Assembly (NCBI RefSeq): GCF_001406815.1
Contig: NZ_CVRR01000010.1
Span: 1-64,000 of the forward strand
Source: Roseburia faecis
Lineage (GTDB): Bacteria > Bacillota > Clostridia > Lachnospirales > Lachnospiraceae
Length of the DNA stretch: 64,000 nucleotides
Direction of reading: 5' to 3'
Shown in pieces: positions 56,076 to 64,000 of this stretch. The notes beneath the pieces are model-generated. The model saw nothing but the letters and a program-made list of their open reading frames with translations, searched no databases and was not told where the DNA came from. The position numbers were made by a program, and so were the translations under genes. The stretch's first letter is position 1; each line of letters opens with the position of its first letter.

Positions 56076-57647
56076 TTATAAATAGTTCAGTAATGTCTGG
56101 CTTCCAACTTTCGATGCAGCCGTCAGACTGGACGTATATGCATTGTAAGCAGCATAGTAATCAATGATAATATCCGAAATGTCACGGTTATCATTGTTAG
56201 ACTTCAATTCTTCTACCGTCTCTTTCTGGTTTTCCACACGGGTCTTTGTCAGCTCCACGCGCTGCTGCAATCCACCCACATTGGTATGTGCCACATTTAC
56301 TTTATTCAGGTATCCGTCAAAATTCGAGATAAACTGCTGGTAGGTTTTTGACAGATTATCGTCTGCATAGGTAGCTTCTTTATTGGCAGCATCCAGATAG
56401 GTCTGAAGTTTCTTCTGGCTCTCCTCATCCGAATACTTATCCATCGACATCATCTTTTCAATTCGTGAAACTTTGTCATGTGCCTGTGTGGAAGCAGAAA
56501 CAAGCGTCATCATCTCTGTCATGTCCCGTCCAATGTCAGTGCTTAAAACATCGCTTGCCTGTGTATTTGCCGCGAGCATGATTCCACTGGAAATTTCGAA
56601 ATTGATCGGCTGATCTTCCTTGGTATACTGTACCGCCTCCTGCATATCCGGAGTCTTCATCTTACAGTCATAGTAATATTCCGGACGAACCTCTCCTGCA
56701 TCAAATCCAGTTTTGGTGTACGTGATGCTAAGATCCGCCTTTTCCCTCTTTAATGTATTGGACAAATCTTTTCCGAGAATCATTTCACCGGTATCTTTGA
56801 TAAATACCATGTCCGTGTCTTCGACTTTGGCTTCCCCGTTGTTCGCCTTAAGCCACTCCTCCTTGGATTCGTACATGGTAAACTTGCCGGTTTCTGCCCC
56901 ATTTTCATCTACAAATTTTCCCTGTGCAAGGTCTAATTCCACTTTCTTTCCTGCAGCTGTCGTATAACTCATACTGGAAATCGGATCAATTGCTCCCGTT
57001 CCATCCGAATTATCTTTTCCGTTAATCTTTCCATACGCCAGACGCAGCCGGTCGTAGGTATTTTCCCCGATGGAAATCGTTTCATCAAAACTGTTTGTGG
57101 CATCCGTCGGTACATCTACGCTTCCGTATGTGTAGCGTGCCTCGGAAATATCTTTATAGGATAATTTCTGATCAATCGTGTAGGATGTAGTTTCTTCATC
57201 CGTCTTAAATGTCAGCTGCTCGGTCGTGCGATATCCGGTAAATACCGTTCTGCCGGAAAAATCTGCATTTCCCTCTGCATAAATCTGATCACTTAAAGAT
57301 TTCAGCTGATTCAGAATCGTTCTGCGGTCATCTTCTTTTAAGGTATCCGTTGCCCCTTTGACACATAATGAGCGGACATCCGTCAGGATTGTTTTCATAT
57401 TTTCCAGCGCCGTATCCGTCACATTCAGCCAGGAATTGGCATCCGAAATGTTATTGTTCAGATACTGGTCAATATGGGACAGACTGGTCTGCATACGCAG
57501 GGAACGAATCGCAATGACCGGATCATCCGACGGTTTATTGATCTTCTTCTGCGTTGTCATCTGGGTATTATATTTATCCACAAGCACCTTATTTGCATTG
57601 ATATTGCTCTTTGTGTTGCTTGTGATCATATTATTGGTAACTCTCAT
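56076..57647 (-). CDS. flgL: Flagellar hook-associated protein 3
   Basis: Hook-filament junction protein, 523 residues. N-terminal flagellin-like coiled coil: MRVTNNMITSNTKSNINANK, NTQMTTQKKINKPSDDPVIA. C-terminal half of the coil ends with YYAAYNAYTSSLTAASKVGS and LLNYL. It is longer than many FlgL proteins because of a central insertion (about 180-350). A regulatory leader between 57648 and 57702 is short, so it is in one operon with flgK. Confidence 0.95.
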   Translation of the reverse strand: MRVTNNMITSNTKSNINANKVLVDKYNTQMTTQKKINKPSDDPVIAIRSLRMQTSLSHIDQYLNNNISDANSWLNVTDTALENMKTILTDVRSLCVKGATDTLKEDDRRTILNQLKSLSDQIYAEGNADFSGRTVFTGYRTTEQLTFKTDEETTSYTIDQKLSYKDISEARYTYGSVDVPTDATNSFDETISIGENTYDRLRLAYGKINGKDNSDGTGAIDPISSMSYTTAAGKKVELDLAQGKFVDENGAETGKFTMYESKEEWLKANNGEAKVEDTDMVFIKDTGEMILGKDLSNTLKREKADLSITYTKTGFDAGEVRPEYYYDCKMKTPDMQEAVQYTKEDQPINFEISSGIMLAANTQASDVLSTDIGRDMTEMMTLVSASTQAHDKVSRIEKMMSMDKYSDEESQKKLQTYLDAANKEATYADDNLSKTYQQFISNFDGYLNKVNVAHTNVGGLQQRVELTKTRVENQKETVEELKSNNDNRDISDIIIDYYAAYNAYTSSLTAASKVGSQTLLNYL

Positions 57648-57702
57648 AGGATCTCCCTCCTAAGTTTTATACTGTCAGCTCACACGGTTTCGTCCACAGG
57701 CA

Positions 57703-59574
57703 TCATACCACCCCGGTCTCATTGATCAGTTTGTCATACATCTCTGACATCACGGAAATCACCTTAGATGCCAGATTGTATGCATTCTGGAATTTGATCA
57801 GGTTCATCGCTTCCTCGTCTTCATCCACACCGGATACCGAGGTACGCTGTGTCGCAATCGCGGTAGACAGGTTCGAATAATTATTGGAACTTGTTGTTGT
57901 CTTGTTCACGTCAACCGTCACATCTGAAATCAGTGTTTCGAGAAACGTCTCCGCAGAATCCCCGCGGAACATCCGCACATCCTTCTGCAGCTTCAACAGA
58001 TCCTCAACGGTATCGTATTTCGCCTCCCCCTGTGTAATCTGGGTTGACGTTGCAAAGTAGTTGGGATCCTTTAATGATTTGCTGTTTACTGCAAGGGTTG
58101 TCGCTGTAAACTGATAATAGCTGTCCCCGTCGGATGACAGTTCAATATCCGTCGTCCATCCGTCTTTCTTTGCCGCCTGTACTTTCGCATCCCACGCATC
58201 TGCACCAAACGTGTTTCCGGTTGGGGAAATTCCCACAAAAAAGGCTCCCATTTTATCGCCATCTAATGTAACACCCTGTTTTTCAATATCATTGAATGCC
58301 TGGGTAAAATTACGCAGGAACTCATTGATCTGATTCTGATAATATGGAATTCCCATTGCATCCATGGAAGAACCGGTTGTCAGATAATTGCTCTGCCCGT
58401 CTCCCTTGACACGGTCAACTTCTGCCTGATCTGCCATCTGGGATTCCGGGGCAAGCTTAAATGTTACACTGTTCACCCCGTTTTCACCGACTTTTGCAGT
58501 CCATCCATCATAGTAATAAAACTTATTATTTACCATAATCCGGCCTTTATTCGCCAGTGAAAGTTCATTCACTTTTGTATCCGGAATCTTTATCGTAATA
58601 GAAGACAGATCTGCATCCGAGACCGTTCCCTTCATATTTTCATTGTTATTTCCGTCACGGATCATAAACAATGCCTTGAGGCTTCCGTTGGCACTGGCAC
58701 CTTTGGCATTAAATTCCATTCCGGTATCTTCCCAGGTAATGGCATACATGCCCTCGGCATCCATCTGATTGTTCAGATACTTTGAAGAGGTGCATTTTAA
58801 TGTCCGGTAATCGTTTCCGTCTACAAGTGTCTGTCCGTTGATATATACGCGGTAATTGGTTCCTCCTAAGTTTTGTCCGTTGGAGTTTGTCACCTCGAAT
58901 TCTTTCGTCTCTACATCTGCAATCCCTGAAAGCTCATCAATCAGATTCGCGCGTTGGTCGCGCAGCTCATTTGCATGCCCTCCGCGTACTTCAATATTAT
59001 TAATCTGCTTGTTGAGCACCGAAATTTTCTCTGCAATGGAATTGATATTATCCACAGAAGCCTTGATCTCTTCGTTGGTATCCTCCTGAATCTCCGTCAG
59101 GCTCTTGGACAAAGCATTAAAATAAGTGCAAAGGCTCTGTGCCTGATGAATAAACTGATTGCGGACGGCTTTCACTTCCCCCTGTGTCTTTAAGGTATCC
59201 AGATCCTTAAACATCTGGGAAAAAATACTGGAAAATCCTTTCTGCGATTGCTCATCATCCCGGAAGATTGTCTGGACCTGATCCACATAATACAGTTTCT
59301 GTTCGAAAAATCCCCGGCTTGAATTACTCTGCCAGTATTTTTCATCATAATAGAGATTTCGCTCCTGCGTCACGGAAGTCACTTCCACACCGGTTCCGAC
59401 ACTGCCGTATCTGGTATATACACGGATCGGATCGGTTGCGGACAGATTTGCCGTCTGTCTGGTATATCCTTTGGTCTGCACATTTGCAACGTTGTTTGCC
59501 GCTGTATTCACTGAGGTCTGAAATGCCGACAACGCACTTGCCCCGATATTCAATCCAAAAAATTGTGATGGCAT
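57703..59574 (-). CDS. flgK: Flagellar hook-associated protein 1, second copy
   Basis: FlgK-type protein, 623 residues. MPSQFFGLNIGASALSAFQT then VNTAANNVANVQTKGYTRQT is the flagellar rod/hook motif, and the C-terminus has SGVDEDEEAMNLIKFQNAYN with LASKVISVMSEMYDKLI. It follows another flgK (59593) with an 18-nt gap; the two are clearly diverged in N-terminal and central regions and are not a recent tandem duplication. Confidence 0.93.
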   Translation of the reverse strand: MPSQFFGLNIGASALSAFQTSVNTAANNVANVQTKGYTRQTANLSATDPIRVYTRYGSVGTGVEVTSVTQERNLYYDEKYWQSNSSRGFFEQKLYYVDQVQTIFRDDEQSQKGFSSIFSQMFKDLDTLKTQGEVKAVRNQFIHQAQSLCTYFNALSKSLTEIQEDTNEEIKASVDNINSIAEKISVLNKQINNIEVRGGHANELRDQRANLIDELSGIADVETKEFEVTNSNGQNLGGTNYRVYINGQTLVDGNDYRTLKCTSSKYLNNQMDAEGMYAITWEDTGMEFNAKGASANGSLKALFMIRDGNNNENMKGTVSDADLSSITIKIPDTKVNELSLANKGRIMVNNKFYYYDGWTAKVGENGVNSVTFKLAPESQMADQAEVDRVKGDGQSNYLTTGSSMDAMGIPYYQNQINEFLRNFTQAFNDIEKQGVTLDGDKMGAFFVGISPTGNTFGADAWDAKVQAAKKDGWTTDIELSSDGDSYYQFTATTLAVNSKSLKDPNYFATSTQITQGEAKYDTVEDLLKLQKDVRMFRGDSAETFLETLISDVTVDVNKTTTSSNNYSNLSTAIATQRTSVSGVDEDEEAMNLIKFQNAYNLASKVISVMSEMYDKLINETGVV

Positions 59575-59592
59575 AACTACGCCTCCTTATCT

Positions 59593-61302
59593 CTATTTCA
59601 ATCCTGTCACGATCAGTTCTGTCATCTGACTGATTACCGTCATAAAACGGCTGGACGCATTATATGCAGACTGGAATTTGATCATGTGTGTCAGTTCCTC
59701 ATCGGAGGAAACGCCCATCGTCTGCTGTCTCTGGTTGTCGATGGAAGACAGTGCCCCCGTCAGTGTCTCACTTGCCGACTGGAAAGTGCTTCCATCATTT
59801 CCGATCTGCCCGATCAGCTTGTTATAATAGCCTTCAAACGTACACGGCTTTTTGTCGTACGGATTCAGTGTCATTTCCTTGTCGTTCCAAAGGCTCATCA
59901 GTTTTTCACCCAATGGATAATCCGTACCGTTCTGATTCTTGTACGGCATCAGTGTGATCTGCTTGCGCAACTCTTTATTGATGCTGATATTGTTCAGGGA
60001 ATACAGCGTCGTGGGATCATTTTCGTCCTCTTCGTTGTATACATAGTAGGTATTCCCATCATCTCCTGTCACCTTGGTATAACGATCCATTCCCACACGG
60101 GTAAACAATTCCCTCGGTGGCAGCTGTCCGTCTTCCCCGACCGCACAGTTTGCGGCATCCAGAACTTTCTTTCCCTTTAATGATACCTGATTCCCATCGG
60201 CATCGGTATAGGTGACATCCGTATCTACTGTCTTATTCGGACAGTATGCATCGTTGATTTTTGTCACAATATTGTGAAGCAGTGCAGAAACCTGTGCTTC
60301 TGTCTCCATCATGGTACAACCGGAAATACGGTCATACGCCTCTTCGCTTTCCAGATCCTGATACGTTCCGTATCCGTCCCCACGGGCAAGAAGTTTGGCT
60401 TTAATACTTCCCACATCGGTATTTAAATCCGTGGAAATCACTTCGTTCTTTTTAAATACGCGGACATACTGCTGCTTGTCCACATCAGAAAGCTGCGTCC
60501 AGTACGGTGTGTAAAATCCGGTTTCTTTGTCTTCCTGCAGTCCGATGTTATAGCACTTATTGTCATCGATAAACGGTGTGCTTTCAAAATCTACATACGT
60601 AAATCCCGTCGCATCTTCCTTAATGGAGACACTTCCGTATCCGCCCAGCTCATCCAGCAGATTGTCACGCTCATCTCGCAGGGTCATTGCAGTTTCCTGT
60701 CCGCCAGCTTCTACTTTCTGAATCTGCAGGTTCAGTTCATAGATACGGTTTCCGATCTTGTTTACACGGTCAACATCATCTTTAATTTGTTCATTGATAT
60801 TGGATTGGTACGATTTCATGTCATCATACAATGACTTCGTACGGCTCAGCAGAAGATCCGCTTTTTCAAGTACCAGATTCTGTTGTGTGGAATTATCCAT
60901 ATTAGGCTCCAGTTCCTGAAATGCCTGATGCAGATCACTGACACTCTGTTTGAACTGTTCTCCGTTTAATTCCTGAAACAGATCCTGCACATAATCCGTG
61001 ATTTCATAAAAAGAAGTATAAAATCCCTTGCGTCCATTCTCCTGCCGATAAGATTTGTCTAAGAAAATATCCCTTGCATGAACCACATCCCCAATGGATA
61101 CACCCAGCCCATACTGCTGCATGTTCACATTTTTATTCGGGTCCTTTAATTTATTATAATTTTTATCTGCAAAACGAACCTGCTGACGGACATATCCTGT
61201 TGTATTCACATTTGCAAGGTTGTTTGCCGTTGTATTCAGTGCATACTGGGCATTCTGAAGTCCAGACGCCCCAATATATAAGCTTCCGAATCCGTTTCCC
61301 AT
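59593..61302 (-). CDS. flgK: Flagellar hook-associated protein 1, first copy
   Basis: FlgK-type protein, 569 residues: MGNGFGSLYIGASGLQNAQY, LNTTANNLANVNTTGYVRQQ, and C-terminal MGVSSDEELTHMIKFQSAYN with ASSRFMTVISQMTELIV. It follows flgN by 14 nt. As with the second copy, both terminal helices needed to join the hook are intact, so two different junction proteins may be present in the filament. Confidence 0.93.
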   Translation of the reverse strand: MGNGFGSLYIGASGLQNAQYALNTTANNLANVNTTGYVRQQVRFADKNYNKLKDPNKNVNMQQYGLGVSIGDVVHARDIFLDKSYRQENGRKGFYTSFYEITDYVQDLFQELNGEQFKQSVSDLHQAFQELEPNMDNSTQQNLVLEKADLLLSRTKSLYDDMKSYQSNINEQIKDDVDRVNKIGNRIYELNLQIQKVEAGGQETAMTLRDERDNLLDELGGYGSVSIKEDATGFTYVDFESTPFIDDNKCYNIGLQEDKETGFYTPYWTQLSDVDKQQYVRVFKKNEVISTDLNTDVGSIKAKLLARGDGYGTYQDLESEEAYDRISGCTMMETEAQVSALLHNIVTKINDAYCPNKTVDTDVTYTDADGNQVSLKGKKVLDAANCAVGEDGQLPPRELFTRVGMDRYTKVTGDDGNTYYVYNEEDENDPTTLYSLNNISINKELRKQITLMPYKNQNGTDYPLGEKLMSLWNDKEMTLNPYDKKPCTFEGYYNKLIGQIGNDGSTFQSASETLTGALSSIDNQRQQTMGVSSDEELTHMIKFQSAYNASSRFMTVISQMTELIVTGLK

Positions 61303-61316
61303 TCTTTTGTTCCTCC

Positions 61317-61829
61317 TTAACTCATTGCGTCAAATCCGCTGCTGCCCAGCAAGCTTCCTGTATTGCAGGCAGTTTTGTCATAATTGGCGGTCTCAGGGGC
61401 CTGCCGCAAACTCTTGAACAACGTAAGGTCGAATTCGTTTAACTCTATGGCCTGTTTAATCAGAGCCACGTTCTGATCATTCAGATGATTCATCCGATCT
61501 GCTGCCGCAAGCAGACGGTCTCTCGCTTCGGTCAGTTTTTTCTGTACATCCGGCTGCGACTCCAGCAAAGTGATCAGTCTGGTAACTGTCATCTTTTCTT
61601 CTGTACGTCCGAGTACATTGGCAATATCCTTTAAGAGCTGTACCTGCTGGTTGCTGTGTGTCACCAGATCATCACTTGCCAGCTGTTCCAGACATGTCAG
61701 TTTTTCCAGTTCCGGAACATCTGCCCGAATCAGGATGTCTGTCTTTTTTTCTCCATAAGAAATCAATGTCTGGTAAATCTTTTCTTCTTCTTCCAGTACT
61801 GTTACAAGCTCTTCTACTAAACTAGCCAC
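61317..61829 (-). CDS. flgN: FlgN-type export chaperone
   Basis: 170-residue helical protein with the FlgN pattern: LVEELVTVLEEEEKIYQTLI at the N-terminus and a C-terminal helix before DKTACNTGSLLGSSGFDAMS-like tail. FlgN binds the C-termini of FlgK and FlgL and guides them to the export gate. Placed between flgM and the two flgK genes. Confidence 0.88.
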   Translation of the reverse strand: MASLVEELVTVLEEEEKIYQTLISYGEKKTDILIRADVPELEKLTCLEQLASDDLVTHSNQQVQLLKDIANVLGRTEEKMTVTRLITLLESQPDVQKKLTEARDRLLAAADRMNHLNDQNVALIKQAIELNEFDLTLFKSLRQAPETANYDKTACNTGSLLGSSGFDAMS

Positions 61830-61859
61830 TTCAAAAACCTCTCTCGTCTGCCTTTCTCA

Positions 61860-62132
61860 TCAGGCATTATACTTTTCAAGTAATTTGCTGGCAAAATCGC
61901 CAGGCTCAACGGAATATGTTCCCGCATCAATCATTGATTTGAGCTGGCTTACCTTATCTTCCCTGATATCCGAAGCTTCTGATACTGCACTTTTTGCGAC
62001 CTGATAATCACGTCCGGCCTGTGAAATGGACACCTGATCTCTCGGACCTGCTGCATTCTGCGCCTTCTGTGTCTTTAAATTCTTTTGTATACCGTATAAC
62101 TGTGCTACCTGGTTATATGCATCTATACGCAT
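61860..62132 (-). CDS. flgM: Anti-sigma-28 factor FlgM
   Basis: 90-residue FlgM: MRIDAYNQVAQLYGIQKNLK, then RDQVSISQAGRDYQVAKSAV and LKSMIDAGTYSVEPGDFASK with a final LLEKY, matching the sigma-binding C-terminal half of Gram-positive FlgM. ATG at 62132 follows AAAGGAG; an open frame further upstream lacks a ribosome site. First gene of the flagellar late operon. Confidence 0.93.
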   Translation of the reverse strand: MRIDAYNQVAQLYGIQKNLKTQKAQNAAGPRDQVSISQAGRDYQVAKSAVSEASDIREDKVSQLKSMIDAGTYSVEPGDFASKLLEKYNA

Positions 62133-62202
62133 GCTCAGCATCTCCTTTCTTCCTTGAAATAAGCTTCCGAAATGCATCTGTTCTTGCATCTCTATACATT
62201 GT

Positions 62203-62229
62203 TTATCGGTTCGTTTGGCAGATACTTTA
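62203..62229 (-). promoter_or_regulatory. Sigma-28 type promoter of the flgM operon
   Basis: Minus strand TAAA (62226-62229), 15-bp spacer, ACCGATAA (62203-62210): 11 of 12 match to TAAA-N15-GCCGATAA, about 70 nt before the flgM ATG. It makes flgM and the hook-junction genes late genes under FliA-type sigma. Confidence 0.88.
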
Positions 62230-62265
62230 GCTTTTTTTTAAATTTACAGATGCGGGCAGTTTTGC

Positions 62266-62295
62266 TTGACAAGAGCCTCTGATATGAATTATACT
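62266..62295 (+). promoter_or_regulatory. Sigma-A promoter of the SRP RNA
   Basis: TTGACA (62266-62271) and TATACT (62290-62295), spacer 18 bp, the start near 62301. Confidence 0.85.
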
Positions 62296-62300
62296 TAAAT

Positions 62301-62566
62301 CTCCGAGTAGCCGGGGTGGTAGCGGTACCTTGTACCAACAATCCGCTATAGTTGGGGTGATATCCCGCAGAGGGTCAGGGCGGTGGAGCTGCCCTTCGCA
62401 AGTGGCGTTGACGTCTGGGTCTTGCGCAATGGGAATTCGTGAACCGGGTCAGGGTAGGAATACAGCAGCCCTAAGCGAAAGCTCTCATGTGACGTGAGGG
62501 TGCCTGGGGGGAGTTAACTGCAAAGGTAACGTCTATTGTTTCTGATTCGAAGCGGGATACTCGGTT
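62301..62566 (+). ncRNA. ffs: Signal recognition particle RNA (large, Alu-domain form)
   Basis: About 266 nt. The ends pair: CCGAGTA (62303-62309) with TACTCGG (62558-62564). The S-domain has GTGAACCGGGTCAGG (about 62440-62455) followed by GGAATACAGCAGCCCTAAGC, the conserved loop region binding Ffh, and the 5' part has the Alu-domain motifs GGTGGT and GTTGGGGTGATA-like stretch. It is the Firmicute long form rather than the short 4.5S type. Confidence 0.95.
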
Positions 62567-62578
62567 CTTGTTGTATTT

Positions 62579-62679
62579 TGTTTTTCAAGAATATAACCTA
62601 CGCACTTGTTTTGCGCATAGCGCAATTCTCATAACAAGTGCTCCTTTATTCTGTTTTTAAGAATACAACCTGCACATTT
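62579..62679. repeat. Direct repeat pair flanking a hairpin after the SRP RNA
   Basis: TGTTTTTCAAGAATATAACC near 62579 and TGTTTTTAAGAATACAACCT near 62652 share about 25 of 29 positions, including the following ACGCAC/GCACAT region. Between them an exact 9-bp stem (GCACTTGTT 62602-62610, AACAAGTGC 62633-62641) encloses TTGCGC/GCGCAA (62611-62616, 62620-62625). It may serve as SRP RNA 3' end or read-through stop; no gene lies here. Confidence 0.5.
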
Positions 62680-62684
62680 ATGAA

Positions 62685-62722
62685 ATTTTAAAAGGAGGCC
62701 GCATTATGCGCCTCCTTCTTTT
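62685..62722 (-). terminator. Intrinsic terminator after the small acidic protein gene
   Basis: AAGGAGGC (62692-62699) and GCCTCCTT (62710-62717) with inner GCAT/ATGC; on the minus strand TTTTAAAATTT follows. Confidence 0.82.
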
Positions 62723-62742
62723 ATTTCCTATATTTCCCCGGT

Positions 62743-63147
62743 CTATTCCGCATATTGTGCATCAAACAGTTCCAACAAAAAATCATGGTACAAACGCTGA
62801 TACTCTTCATGAAAAGCTGCCGCAATATTCGCATCCCCGCCTTCCATCTGTGCCGCCTCAAATAATGCAAATGCATTCTCATAAACCTGCGGATTCTTCT
62901 CATAAAACGCTTCCGTCAATCCATCCTGAAACGCGAACTGCGCCGCCTGTGAAAGATTGTCCATAAAATCCTCCCGGCTGACATTACCGGATTCCTCATA
63001 ATCCGACAGAAAAATATGCTTATCCGCAGATTTTACAAAATCCTCGTATGCTTCCCTTACATCCTCATAAGTAAGCGGAACATAATGTTCTTTCCAGTAG
63101 GCATCAAATGCATCCTTATCTTTAAACTGTTCAAAAATTTCTTCCAT
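62743..63147 (-). CDS. Hypothetical small acidic protein
   Basis: 134 residues, not recognised. Acidic and aromatic, probably all helical: MEEIFEQFKDKDAFDAYWKE, then YEDVREAYEDFVKSADKHIF and NLSQAAQFAFQDGLTEAFYE. No signal peptide, membrane helix or cysteine. It starts 15 nt after the glucokinase stop, so the two are in one operon, and has its own terminator. Could be a regulator or binding protein; no function can be given. Confidence 0.75.
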   Translation of the reverse strand: MEEIFEQFKDKDAFDAYWKEHYVPLTYEDVREAYEDFVKSADKHIFLSDYEESGNVSREDFMDNLSQAAQFAFQDGLTEAFYEKNPQVYENAFALFEAAQMEGGDANIAAAFHEEYQRLYHDFLLELFDAQYAE

Positions 63148-63162
63148 AATGACTCATTCTCC

Positions 63163-64000
63163 TTATCGTTCCTTACCGCTTATCAGATTTGCCGCACCGA
63201 TGATTCCCGCCTTATTTCCAAGAACCGCACATGCAACTTTCGGAATAAACGCCTTGCTGCCACCAAAGCATTTATCCTGAATGTATGTTTCAAGAGGCTC
63301 TGTCAGTTTTTTCCCCTGATTGCAGATTCCTCCCGATAACAAAACAATATCCGGCCGGAAAATATTGACAAAATTTGTAATGGTTTCTCCAAGATAGCAA
63401 ATATAATCATTTACTACTTTTTCTGCTGCTGTATCCCCATCCTGTGCGGCATCAAACGGAATTTTTCCATTCATGTGCGAAAGGTCTCCCTCACACATCG
63501 CATTCAGGCTGGATTCCGGGTACTGCTGCGCGGCTCTTTTTGCATCGCGGATCAGCGCTGTCGCCGATACATATGCCTCCACGCAGCCTTTCCGTCCGCA
63601 TGTGCACGGCTCACCGCCACATATCAGACTTGTGTGTCCGAGTTCGGCACCTCCTGCATGTGCGCCCTCAAACACCTTTCCATCGAGAATAATTCCACCG
63701 CCCACACCGGTTCCAAGGGTCAGCAGAATGGCATTTTTTGCATGCCGCGCCGCGCCGGCTTTTACTTCACCCAAAGCCGCACAGTTTGCATCATTGGAAA
63801 CTGCAATCGGGCAGGAAAAGTACTGTCTTAACTGTTCTGTGAGCGGAACATTTTCCCACCCGAAATTATTGGAATACAACACAACTCCATGTACTGCATC
63901 AATCGTTCCCGGGCTTCCGATTCCTATACTCTTCAGCTGTGTTTCCCCGATACCTTTCTGCTTCAAAAGCGTTTTTACCAGTTCTGCCATATCCCTTATG
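63163..64000 (-). CDS. glk: ROK-family glucokinase, cut by the window edge
   Basis: Partial: the frame is open beyond position 64000, and about 25-35 N-terminal residues with the first phosphate motif (DxGGT) are outside. Present are SIGIGSPGTIDAVHGVVLYS, DANCAALGEVKAGA, LLTLGTGVGGGIILDG, and the ROK zinc region ELGHTSLICGGEPCTCGRKG with CVEAYVSA, as well as VLLSGGICNQGKKL near the end. It phosphorylates glucose with ATP. The frame upstream of ATG at 63990 (codons for I-R-D) shows that this ATG is internal. Confidence 0.93.
   Translation of the reverse strand, partial: IRDMAELVKTLLKQKGIGETQLKSIGIGSPGTIDAVHGVVLYSNNFGWENVPLTEQLRQYFSCPIAVSNDANCAALGEVKAGAARHAKNAILLTLGTGVGGGIILDGKVFEGAHAGGAELGHTSLICGGEPCTCGRKGCVEAYVSATALIRDAKRAAQQYPESSLNAMCEGDLSHMNGKIPFDAAQDGDTAAEKVVNDYICYLGETITNFVNIFRPDIVLLSGGICNQGKKLTEPLETYIQDKCFGGSKAFIPKVACAVLGNKAGIIGAANLISGKER

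Overview
The window looks like chromosome from a motile, spore-forming, anaerobic Firmicute of the Lachnospiraceae (Roseburia/Agathobacter-like). The reasons are the gene order hup-yabO-yabP-yabQ-divIC-spoIIE-tilS-hpt-ftsH, a flagellar late-gene block with fliW-csrA and two flgK genes, pyruvate formate-lyase with its activase, a complete F-type ATP synthase operon, and a large (Alu-domain) SRP RNA. The genus is an inference. I saw no tRNA, rRNA or CRISPR array.

Layout. (1) 135-20702, minus strand: an exopolysaccharide/capsule locus, transcribed right to left. It starts with the regulatory and assembly genes cpsB, an LCP protein, cpsC and cpsD, a small secreted leucine-rich-repeat protein, and the polyprenyl-P sugar-1-P transferase. 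It continues with glycosyltransferases, a radical SAM/SPASM protein, a Wzy-like polymerase, LicD, a Wzx-like flippase, an acyltransferase and UDP-galactopyranose mutase. The distal half is mosaic: at least four to six broken genes or gene ends lie between intact ones, with an IS110-family element and low-GC genes, as expected from repeated recombination at a variable glycan locus. A plus-strand XRE regulator (20961) sits divergently at the promoter end, beside repeated AAACG half-sites. (2) 21479-28533, minus: atpZ-I-B-E-F-H-A-G-D-C. The c subunit carries the residue set of Na+-binding rings. (3) 28718-31459, plus: tsaC/sua5, a low-molecular-weight phosphatase homologue lacking its catalytic cysteine, upp and a dCMP deaminase. 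(4) 31725-39148, minus: cell division, sporulation, tRNA modification and purine salvage cluster. (5) 39315-48722, minus: a PEGA lipoprotein, a CotS-like kinase fold protein, CCA-adding enzyme, an 1103-residue GGDEF protein, ProRS and a pseudouridine synthase. (6) 48827-52285, minus: pflB and pflA. pflB is preceded by a clear ZTP riboswitch (pfl motif) with its own promoter and intrinsic terminator, then a second promoter overlapping a 36-bp dyad. (7) 52316-62229, minus: flgM-flgN-flgK-flgK-flgL-fliW-csrA-flaG-fliD-fliS-fliT, with sigma-28 type promoters before flgM and flaG. (8) 62301-62566, plus: SRP RNA. Then, on minus, an unknown small acidic protein and a ROK glucokinase cut by the window edge.

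How it fits together: cpsB/cpsC/cpsD control chain length through tyrosine phosphorylation; the sugar transferase starts the repeat unit on undecaprenyl phosphate, glycosyltransferases extend it (Glf implies galactofuranose, LicD a phospho-substituent), Wzx flips it, Wzy polymerises it and the LCP protein probably anchors it. In the flagellar block FlgM restrains sigma-28, FliW-CsrA couples flagellin assembly to translation, and FlgN/FliS/FliT are export chaperones for FlgK/FlgL, flagellin and FliD. The riboswitch links formate production by PflB to the state of 10-formyl-tetrahydrofolate, sensed as ZTP/ZMP.
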